Shown here piece by piece: positions 1 to 5,698 of a stretch of DNA of 5,781 bases; positions within the stretch are counted from its first letter, which is position 1, and each line of letters opens with the position of its first letter. The stretch covers positions 1 to 5,781 of the forward strand of contig JAHJXD010000079.1 of NCBI GenBank assembly GCA_018827685.1. Reading direction: 5' to 3'. The position numbers and the translations under genes are program-made. This stretch comes from Patescibacteria group bacterium. GTDB taxonomy: Bacteria > Patescibacteriota > Patescibacteriia > Patescibacteriales > GWC2-42-12. The notes under the pieces are model-generated. The model searched no databases and was not told the DNA's origin. It was given only the letters and a program-made list of their open reading frames with translations.

Positions 1-123
1 GATAATCTTTACAAAATTTATCAACAGAAAAAAGGTCGAGAAAACATTAATTCAACTAACAAATTGAACCCTTCTTTAGTGTCATTTTCCAGGATGGATA
101 AAAAAGAGGTTTTGGTGTCATGA
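1..123 (+). CDS. 3' end of an unidentified protein (partial, enters from left edge)
   Basis: Frame 1 of the plus strand is open from the first base and ends at a TGA at 121-123, giving 40 residues that finish in RMDKKEVLVS. The piece is hydrophilic, rich in Lys, Asn and Ser, with no recognisable motif, so no function can be assigned. The case for a gene is that the longest open frame in this AT-rich stretch runs unbroken off the edge, and that its stop lies 45 bases from the stop of the convergent methylase-specificity gene, a normal spacing for two genes meeting tail to tail. The case against is that 40 open codons can occur by chance. An in-frame ATG at 94 is preceded by AGG at 91-93, but it would encode only nine residues, so a start outside the window is more likely. 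Confidence 0.4.
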   Translation, partial: DNLYKIYQQKKGRENINSTNKLNPSLVSFSRMDKKEVLVS

Positions 124-155
124 TTAAATGATTTGACACGCATAATGCCATTTTT
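115..155. terminator. weak candidate bidirectional terminator between convergent genes
   Basis: GTGTCA at 115-120 pairs perfectly with TGACAC at 134-139 around a 13-base AT-rich loop. On the plus strand a run of five Ts follows at 151-155. On the minus strand, about nine bases beyond the stem, a run of six Ts corresponds to the A-run at about 100-106. The position between the ends of two convergent genes suits a shared terminator. The stem is short, the loop is large and neither T-run abuts the stem, so the call is weak. A second small inverted repeat, GCATAA 140-145 with TTATGC 162-167, overlaps this region and could be an alternative fold downstream of the hsdMS stop. Confidence 0.22.
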
Positions 156-168
156 CCTATTTTATGCT

Positions 169-2697
169 TTATATTTCACTTAATACATCAGAAATTTTTT
201 GCTCGTATATTTCAATCAATTGCGTGTTTGCGTTGATTATTTGCTGTTCTTTTTTCGCCTCAGCAATAAATTGCTTTTGAACATCAAGCGGAACTAATGG
301 AACGACTATTTTTTTAATTGCGTTGGCGTTGAATTGTTGTTGTCCACCACCAGTCATCAATTTTTTCGCTTGATTCCAGTATTCATCAGTTTGGGAAAAT
401 AGCCAGTAAAAATCGGGGAGAATTTTCTCTTTTTTAAAATCTAACTTAATCAAATATGAAGCAAAAACTGCGGGATAAGATTCTTCAAAAATTGCTGTTT
501 TTCCGTATGTTGCCCCTGTTCTCGCAACTATCAAATCGTCTTTTTTCAATAAATATTTTTTTGCTTCATTGGTTAAATTGATATATTTTTGGTCTTTTGT
601 TTTAAGTTTTCCATTATCATCAATGTCAGTAATTCTTACAAATCTAGCATTTCCCGCGTCTTTTGCCGTATCGGTGAAGCCATATTCTAAACTGCAAATA
701 CTTTCTAATTCTACCCACTCAACGCCTTCTAATTTTCTAAGAGATTGGCCAAAATAGCGTCTCTCTCTCTCTAGATTTTGGATAATCGCCTTGGCGTGGT
801 CTATGGCGTTTTGTTTGACCTCAATCTGCTCAACGATTTCTTTTTGAACTTCAATTGGTGGAAGCGGAATTTTATATTTTGACAACCAAACCGTACTTAA
901 GTTTTTTTGAGCTATACCTCCCGCCGATTTCATACATTCCTGCTCAAACTTTATCCTATTCAAAATATAATATAAAAATTTGCTATTTATTTTGTCTTCT
1001 GTGACTCGTAAACAAGCAACGCGCTGATTTAACCCTGCTGGCAAAAATTCTTTTGGCAAAAGGCCAACACGCCCAACATTTCCAGTTAATGAAAGAAGTA
1101 AGTCATTTTCTACAAGTTTATATTTTTCAATTGGCTCCTTCGTATCTATTGGGTAAAATTTTTGATTGTCATCAACTATTTTACCGTTTTGAACATTTGT
1201 AATTCTGATTACGCGAACTCCGCTTTTTACATAATTTTCACTTTTGAACGCATACCCATTTATAATTTCGCAAACTTCGCCCAACTCTACCATTGGCCAT
1301 TTTAAATTCACCAACTCAATAACTTCTTTGTATCTTTCACCTGTTAAATTATAATCGCCAGTTTCAGCGATCTTTTCTTTGGCGACAATATGAGCAATTT
1401 CTTTTTCATTTTTACCCAATGTAAAATCTTTGCCGTTTTTCAGGGCGGATTTATATTTTTTGATAATCTCTAATGCCAATGGTAGATCATTTTTATCAAT
1501 TACACGCCTTTGCGCGCCAAGATCAAATCCGTCATTGCTGATTTTTACAAATAAAACATCTTTTGTTTTTTTAGTCAGCTCTTTATCAAAAATCAAAACG
1601 CCAGTTTTTACATTTCCTTTTCCGCCTGGTTTGATAAAAATTCCTTGAGGCAAGCTCACGACTGCAATCAAACAACTTTCAACAAGTTTTTTCCGTAGGT
1701 TTTTGTAAGCAACTTGATTGTTGAAAATAATGCCTTCGGGAACAATAACGCCCGCTTTGCCGTTCAGATTCAAATGATCAGCAATATAATCAACAAAAAG
1801 CACTTCTGACCTATTTGCTTGAATACTAAAACGCTTATGTGGACGAATGCCGCCTTTTGGAGTCATAAACGGCGGATTGGCAAGCATGACATCAAAACTT
1901 TCGTCCCACCTGTCCTCATAGGTAAGCGTGTCATATTCAAAAATTTTCGGCTCTGGGAAACTATGTAAATACATATTAACTGTTGCAATTCTCACCATAC
2001 CCGGATCAATATCATAGCCGACGAAGTGATTCATTAAACTTTTCTTTTCATCGGGCGTGAGTGGTTTTTCTTTATTTTCCGGATTGTCAATGCCGTCATG
2101 TTGTTTGAGAATATGTTTATAAGCGGAAATCAGAAAGCCAGCAGTTCCGCAAGCAGGATCGCAAATCGTATCATTTTTTTTGGGATTAACCGCCGCCACA
2201 ATGAAATCAATTATTTGACGAGGAGTGCGAAATTGACCCGCCTCTCCCGAAGTACCAATAACATTAAGTAAAAATTCATAAGCGTCGCCCAAATCTTCGC
2301 TATGCTCAAAATCAAATCCGTTTATCTCTTTCAAAAAAAGTGTGAGAGTTTGCGCGTCTCTGTATGGGGGCAAAGATTTTTCGCCAAAAATATCTCTAAA
2401 AAGCTGTGGCAAATGGGGATTCTGGCTTAAATTGCTTATCGCTTCAACATAAAGATTCGAACGATCTTGCCCGCCAACTCTTGTGTCCATTAATTTTGTC
2501 CACGCATATTTTTCGTAGCCATTTGTAAAATAGCGCGCTTTTCCGCCAAGCTCCTGCGCTTCTTTATCCATATCGTCCATAAACTTATAAATCAATGCTG
2601 TGGTGATTTGCTCAACCTGCGCTTTTGGGTCCGGCACCTTGCCGACCAAAATTTGGCGGGCAGAGTCAATTTTTCGTTTTGTATCTTGATTAAGCAT
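169..2697 (-). CDS. hsdMS: Type I restriction-modification methyltransferase-specificity fusion (HsdM-HsdS)
   Basis: A fused modification and specificity subunit of 842 residues that binds a bipartite DNA target and makes N6-methyladenine with S-adenosylmethionine. Residues 1 to about 140 form the helical HsdM N-terminal domain. GQFRTPRQIIDF (154-165) matches the conserved GxFxTPR region. The SAM-binding motif I is DPACGTAGF (180-188) and the catalytic motif IV is NPPF (274-277). The methylase part ends near residue 465. The HsdS part follows with two target recognition domains, about 467-610 and 659-800, each followed by a conserved helical region that starts alike (PLPPIEVQKEIV at 611, PLVPLDVQKQFI at 800). 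At about 465 plus 375 residues, neither half looks truncated, and no frame break marks the join. The ATG at 2697 lies 8 bases after the hsdR stop. The purine stretch AAAGAAAAA before it is only a weak ribosome binding site, which suggests translational coupling. The family assignment is secure; the target sequence cannot be read from the protein. Confidence 0.95.
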   Translation of the reverse strand: MLNQDTKRKIDSARQILVGKVPDPKAQVEQITTALIYKFMDDMDKEAQELGGKARYFTNGYEKYAWTKLMDTRVGGQDRSNLYVEAISNLSQNPHLPQLFRDIFGEKSLPPYRDAQTLTLFLKEINGFDFEHSEDLGDAYEFLLNVIGTSGEAGQFRTPRQIIDFIVAAVNPKKNDTICDPACGTAGFLISAYKHILKQHDGIDNPENKEKPLTPDEKKSLMNHFVGYDIDPGMVRIATVNMYLHSFPEPKIFEYDTLTYEDRWDESFDVMLANPPFMTPKGGIRPHKRFSIQANRSEVLFVDYIADHLNLNGKAGVIVPEGIIFNNQVAYKNLRKKLVESCLIAVVSLPQGIFIKPGGKGNVKTGVLIFDKELTKKTKDVLFVKISNDGFDLGAQRRVIDKNDLPLALEIIKKYKSALKNGKDFTLGKNEKEIAHIVAKEKIAETGDYNLTGERYKEVIELVNLKWPMVELGEVCEIINGYAFKSENYVKSGVRVIRITNVQNGKIVDDNQKFYPIDTKEPIEKYKLVENDLLLSLTGNVGRVGLLPKEFLPAGLNQRVACLRVTEDKINSKFLYYILNRIKFEQECMKSAGGIAQKNLSTVWLSKYKIPLPPIEVQKEIVEQIEVKQNAIDHAKAIIQNLERERRYFGQSLRKLEGVEWVELESICSLEYGFTDTAKDAGNARFVRITDIDDNGKLKTKDQKYINLTNEAKKYLLKKDDLIVARTGATYGKTAIFEESYPAVFASYLIKLDFKKEKILPDFYWLFSQTDEYWNQAKKLMTGGGQQQFNANAIKKIVVPLVPLDVQKQFIAEAKKEQQIINANTQLIEIYEQKISDVLSEI

Positions 2698-2705
2698 ATT
2701 TTTCT

Positions 2706-5210
2706 TTACATAAAAGCGTTAATAGAAACATAATCTTTGACATATTCCGGCACGACTTCGCGATAGCCGTTCAACTCTCTAAAATCTTTCATCGTAACTT
2801 TAGGATTGGTGGCAAATCGGCTGTATTCTTTAGTTTCTATAATGTCGCGAATTTCGGAATCTGTAATATACGCTTTAAGATAATTTTTGATTGGAAGCGC
2901 ATATTTGCTGTCCGGCTTATAAATTGTGACAAACTTTTCAAATTCATCTTCAAGCAATTCGTCTTTTGATTTGAATTTGTTTATACCGCCAAAGATTTTT
3001 TCAATAAATTCCTTGAGCGTAATCCGGCGATCAGCTTTGACGGATTTTCGCAATTTATCCAAATTGAAATAATCTTCCGGTTTTTCAAAAATTTCGGTTT
3101 TGACATATTCTTCCGCTCCTTTGACATCGCCTTGATCATATTTTTGTTTAACAACCGGATTATTTTTAACAACAGATTCAAATTTATCAAAAAACTTCCA
3201 GTCAACTTTCATTCCGGCAATGCCAACGGCTTTTTCCGAAAAAGTTTTGAGCGGGTCGGGATTAAAAATATTCACTTCATCAATATCTACGCCCTCGCCG
3301 CCGCCTATTCCAGTTCCGGTTTTAATCGGGAGTTTCAAAACCTGATCATAATTGTATTTTTCCTCAAAATATTCGCAGTTAGCGAAGTAATCAAAAAGTT
3401 TGAAAGTGTCTTTTTCTATTTTTGCCGTTTCGCCGTCAGCGTCCTTGTAGCCAAAAGTGTATTTTCTCGTTCCACGCCCTTTGATTTGAATAAAATCAGT
3501 CGGCGAAAAAATCGGGCGCATAAGGCAAAGATTCATCACATCTTGGCAATCGTAGCCGGTGGTCATCATGCCGACAGTTACGCAAACTCTTGTCTTGCTT
3601 GATTTATAGCCCGCCAACCATTTTGTTTGTCCGTTTAGATTGTTGTTTGCGTAATTGATAGTAAATTGTTGCGAGTCGGGAATATTTGAAGTAACCTGCA
3701 CGGCAAAATCGGAATTATATTTGTCGGGCCAAAGTTGACTGGCAAATTGATTTAGGGTTTGCGTTATTTTTGAAGCGTGATTTTGACTAACGCAAAAAAT
3801 AATACTTTTTCCAATTTCCCCGCTAATCGGGTCTTTGATCGCATTTTCTAAAAATGTCTTGCAAAAAATCTGATTTGTTTTATCGGAGAAAAATTTCCGC
3901 TCAAAATCTTTTTGGAAAAAGGTTTGTTCTTCTTCAATTCCTTCCTCATTTTCTACCATTAAGGAATAACCCTTTTCTGATAAAAGTTCGGTGGTGATTT
4001 CTGTTCTCGCGTCGGCAACAATTGGATTAACAAGAAAGCCGTCTTTCACGCCGTCAAGCAAGCTGTATCGAAAAGTCGGTTCGCCGGAAGGACAGCCAAA
4101 AGTTGTGTATGTATCCAAAAGCTGACGGCGTTCCCAAGCGCGAGGGTCTTTCTCACTGACTTTTTGCGGGTCAATATTCTTGAGATAATCTTTCGGTGTT
4201 GCGGTAAGTCCTAATTTATACCCGACAAAATATTCAAAAACTGCTCGGCTATTTCCGCCGATTGAACGGTGGGCTTCATCTGAAATTATCATGTCAAAAT
4301 CTGTCGGCGAAAAAAGCTTTTTATATTTGTTGTTGAACGACAAACTTTGAACAGTTGAAACGACAATTTCCGCTTTTCTCCAATCATCTTTATTTTCTTT
4401 GTAAATTACGCAAGTAAAATCATTTTTGAGAAAACGAACGAAATTTTTCCACGCTTGATCTTCTAATTCCAAGCGATCAACTAAAAACAAAATCCTTTTG
4501 GCGTTTCCGCTTTTCAAAAATAGTTTAATTATTCCGCCAGCAATAAGAGTTTTGCCTGTGCCGGTTGCCATTTCAAAAAGATAGCGGTCATTGCCTTTTT
4601 TTGCCGATCCCTGTAAGGCATGAACGGCTGAAAGCTGGTAGGGTCGTAAAAATTTTAAATCCAACTCTTTAATAAAATCCGGTCTTTGCGTTTCGTCAAT
4701 CCAGCGCGGGTCTTTTTGATAATTTGGATTTTGGGTTTGGACAATATAATCGCTTTCAACTTTTTCCTCTGAAAGAGTGGTAAAACTTGGCTTGAAAGAT
4801 TCAAAATGCTTCAAAGATTCATAAGTCGGGAAAGTGATGATGACCGTCGGGTTACCGCGCTCTACATCCCATAAATAATGGAGATTACCGTTTGAAAGAA
4901 TAATAAAGCGAGCGTTTTGCGATTGGGCATAACGGCGCGCTTGTTCTTTGCCGTCGAGAGGATCTTTGTCTTCCGATTTTGCTTCTAAAACGACAAACGG
5001 AAAACCTTTTTCATCGAGCAGTAAAAAATCAATAAAACCTTTTTTAGTTTTTTCAAAATCGTTGCCAAATTCATCTATGGCTTGTTTTGTGATTTTGGCG
5101 TTATTTTCTAAAACAATGTTTGCTTTGCCTTTTTCATCATCAAAAAATCTCCAACCAGCATTTTGGAGTAAATCATTTATTTTAATTCTGGCTTTGGCTT
5201 CTTTTTGCAT
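2706..5210 (-). CDS. hsdR: Type I restriction endonuclease subunit R (HsdR), EcoEI/EcoAI-like
   Basis: The DNA-translocating, cleaving subunit of the Type I complex, 834 residues and apparently full length. The N-terminal nuclease domain shows the PD-(D/E)XK pattern with Asp61 in FIDFLLL, EAK at 76-78, and a QxxxY motif (Gln90 to Tyr94) typical of these nucleases. The superfamily 2 motor follows: Walker A ATGTGKT (215-221), motif Ia FLVDRLELEDQ (242-252), Walker B box DEAH (311-314), motif III TATP (336-339) and motif VI QIKGRGTRK (575-583). The region after about 640, with a charged, helical C-terminus to 834, resembles the EcoEI-type R C-terminal domain that contacts the methylase core. All catalytic motifs are intact, so the enzyme is predicted active. 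Its ATG is 5 bases after the regulator stop, with no Shine-Dalgarno sequence in the AT-rich gap, so coupled translation is likely. It lies upstream of the modification gene, so an unbroken transcript carries restriction first. Confidence 0.95.
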   Translation of the reverse strand: MQKEAKARIKINDLLQNAGWRFFDDEKGKANIVLENNAKITKQAIDEFGNDFEKTKKGFIDFLLLDEKGFPFVVLEAKSEDKDPLDGKEQARRYAQSQNARFIILSNGNLHYLWDVERGNPTVIITFPTYESLKHFESFKPSFTTLSEEKVESDYIVQTQNPNYQKDPRWIDETQRPDFIKELDLKFLRPYQLSAVHALQGSAKKGNDRYLFEMATGTGKTLIAGGIIKLFLKSGNAKRILFLVDRLELEDQAWKNFVRFLKNDFTCVIYKENKDDWRKAEIVVSTVQSLSFNNKYKKLFSPTDFDMIISDEAHRSIGGNSRAVFEYFVGYKLGLTATPKDYLKNIDPQKVSEKDPRAWERRQLLDTYTTFGCPSGEPTFRYSLLDGVKDGFLVNPIVADARTEITTELLSEKGYSLMVENEEGIEEEQTFFQKDFERKFFSDKTNQIFCKTFLENAIKDPISGEIGKSIIFCVSQNHASKITQTLNQFASQLWPDKYNSDFAVQVTSNIPDSQQFTINYANNNLNGQTKWLAGYKSSKTRVCVTVGMMTTGYDCQDVMNLCLMRPIFSPTDFIQIKGRGTRKYTFGYKDADGETAKIEKDTFKLFDYFANCEYFEEKYNYDQVLKLPIKTGTGIGGGEGVDIDEVNIFNPDPLKTFSEKAVGIAGMKVDWKFFDKFESVVKNNPVVKQKYDQGDVKGAEEYVKTEIFEKPEDYFNLDKLRKSVKADRRITLKEFIEKIFGGINKFKSKDELLEDEFEKFVTIYKPDSKYALPIKNYLKAYITDSEIRDIIETKEYSRFATNPKVTMKDFRELNGYREVVPEYVKDYVSINAFM

Positions 5211-5215
5211 AATTT

Positions 5216-5416
5216 TTATTTAAACAATTTCGCCGTCGGCACGCCGAGGGCTTTGGCTAGTTTTTCTAATGTGTCCACGGTTGGGTTGGGACTTTCGCCT
5301 GTTTCTATCTTAACAACCGTATTTAACGCTAAATCAGCGTCTTTTGAGAGGCGATCTTGTGAGATTCCTTTTTTGATTCGCAATTTGCGAATATTTTCGC
5401 TAACTGTATTTGCCAT
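5216..5416 (-). CDS. XRE-family helix-turn-helix regulator of the restriction-modification operon
   Basis: A 66-residue DNA-binding protein that is essentially one HTH_3/Cro-CI domain with no extra domain. Residues 7-16 form helix 1 (ENIRKLRIKK). ISQDRLSKDADL (18-29) is the positioning helix and turn, ALNTVVKIETG (30-40) the recognition helix region, and TVDTLEKLAKALGV (46-59) the usual closing helices. Its small size and first position in a restriction-modification operon resemble controller (C) proteins, which time expression of restriction relative to modification; that role is inferred. ATG 5416 is chosen because it begins just before helix 1 and lies 22 bases below a TATAAT box. No Shine-Dalgarno sequence is visible in the short leader. 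The stop at 5216 is 5 bases before hsdR. An alternative reading is a plain operon repressor or an antitoxin-like XRE protein, but no toxin gene is present. Confidence 0.9.
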   Translation of the reverse strand: MANTVSENIRKLRIKKGISQDRLSKDADLALNTVVKIETGESPNPTVDTLEKLAKALGVPTAKLFK

Positions 5417-5438
5417 ATTGGTTTGACTTTGATAAACT

Positions 5439-5467
5439 ATTATAATACACTACTTATATTGAGTGTA
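5439..5467 (-). promoter_or_regulatory. Predicted promoter of the regulator-hsdR-hsdMS operon
   Basis: Read on the minus strand, a perfect TATAAT -10 box occupies 5444-5439, with transcription expected to start near 5432 and a leader of roughly 15 bases. At 17-base spacing the -35 position (5467-5462) reads TACACT, a poor match to TTGACA. A better TTGATA at 5473-5468 is 23 bases from the -10 box, too far for normal use. A strong -10 with a weak -35 covered by an inverted repeat is the kind of promoter that is controlled by a bound regulator. No other promoter of this quality is seen before hsdR or hsdMS, where the gaps are too short. Confidence 0.6.
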
Positions 5468-5468
5468 T
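5445..5468. repeat. Inverted repeat, candidate operator of the XRE regulator
   Basis: ATACACT at 5445-5451 and AGTGTAT at 5462-5468 are a perfect 7-base inverted repeat separated by 10 bases (17 bases centre to centre). One arm abuts the TATAAT box and the other covers the -35 position of the operon promoter. Dimeric HTH_3 proteins usually bind such spaced dyads, and autoregulation by the product of the first gene is common in this context. The intervening bases (ACTTATATTG) are AT-rich. Binding by this protein is inferred from position and symmetry only. Confidence 0.5.
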
Positions 5469-5536
5469 ATCAACTTGCTTAATACAATGGTATCAAAAAT
5501 ATTAAAATTTGGCAAACAAAAAGGGAGTTCCGCTTT

Positions 5537-5572
5537 GTCGCCTGCGCACGGGTTGGGTGGGGCAAAGGCGAC
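5537..5572. repeat. Perfect 7-bp stem with a 22-base G/C-skewed loop
   Basis: GTCGCCT at 5537-5543 is the exact reverse complement of AGGCGAC at 5566-5572. The loop is G-rich on the plus strand (ACGGGTTGGGTGGGG) and C-rich on the minus strand, so it has little self-pairing and would be exposed in an RNA. An alternative short pairing CTTTG 5533-5537 with CAAAG 5563-5567 competes with the main stem. Confidence 0.6.
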
Positions 5573-5579
5573 TATTCTT

Positions 5580-5652
5580 TCTTTTCCTCTTTCGGTCCCG
5601 CCGCCCAAAAAAATCGCTGGGGGTTTCCAGCAGGCGGGCGAAAAGGAAGAGA
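5580..5652. repeat. Long imperfect inverted repeat (about 20 pairs) with a 30-base apical region
   Basis: From the loop outward, CCCGCC 5597-5602 pairs with GGCGGG 5633-5638, TTTCG 5590-5594 with CGAAA 5639-5643, TTCCT 5584-5588 with AGGAA 5644-5648, and TCTT 5580-5583 with GAGA 5649-5652. There is a two-base bulge at 5595-5596 and a one-base bulge at 5589. One outer pair is a G-T wobble on the plus strand and an A-C mismatch on the minus strand. The apical 30 bases hold the GCTGG/CCAGC hairpin and a run of seven As. Confidence 0.6.
5607..5631 (-). terminator. Candidate intrinsic terminator downstream of the partial transposase
   Basis: Read on the minus strand, GCTGG (5631-5627), a six-base loop AAACCC, and CCAGC (5620-5616) form a five-pair GC-rich hairpin. 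It is followed after GA by seven Ts (5613-5607). The order of hairpin then T-run fits the minus strand only, so it would end transcripts coming from the transposase, about 68 bases after its stop, and shield the restriction-modification promoter. The stem is short, and the hairpin sits inside the apex of a larger foldback, so it may instead be part of a structured RNA. Confidence 0.4.
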
Positions 5653-5698
5653 TCCGCTATGAGAAAAAGTCAAGCGATTTTGTAAATAATTTGTTTAA

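Larger units (their letters stand above)
5531..5652 (-). ncRNA. Candidate structured RNA in the non-coding end of the insertion sequence (possible seekRNA/bridge RNA)
   Basis: This GC-rich block has no convincing protein but folds strongly. On the minus strand it begins with a long stem (5652-5633 pairing with 5602-5580) enclosing a small hairpin and a T-run. A second stem follows, GTCGCCT (5572-5566) with AGGCGAC (5543-5537), around an open C-rich loop of 22 bases. A T-run at about 5522-5518 (TTTTT on the minus strand) lies beyond. In IS1111-type elements the guide RNA is encoded downstream of the transposase and presents guides in loops of such stems, which is how this block is placed. That identity is inference; the foldbacks are directly visible. 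It does not show the signatures of RNase P RNA, SRP RNA or tmRNA that I could look for. Ends and strand are uncertain, since stems fold on either strand. Confidence 0.3.

Noticed and set aside
56..151. Minus-strand 31-codon frame starting at ATG 151 downstream of hsdMS, preceded by GGAAAA
   Set aside because: It is short, antisense to the longer edge-crossing plus-strand frame, and its product (MALCVSNHLIM...) has no recognisable features.
3132..3602. Plus-strand 156-codon open frame opposite hsdR
   Set aside because: It is the shadow of a strongly conserved hsdR coding region that contains helicase motif VI, and it has no domain of its own.
169..5416. BREX, DISARM or single-polypeptide Type ISP defence system
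   Set aside because: There are no PglZ, BrxC, phospholipase D or other partner genes, and nuclease-helicase and methylase-specificity functions are on two separate proteins with standard Type I HsdR and HsdM motifs.
5521..5665. Housekeeping RNA (RNase P RNA, SRP RNA or tmRNA) for the structured GC-rich block
   Set aside because: I looked for the conserved RNase P GAGGAAAGUC and ACAGAA pair, the SRP apical GGAAGG/AGCAG motif, and a tRNA-like CCA end, and found none in plausible order on either strand.
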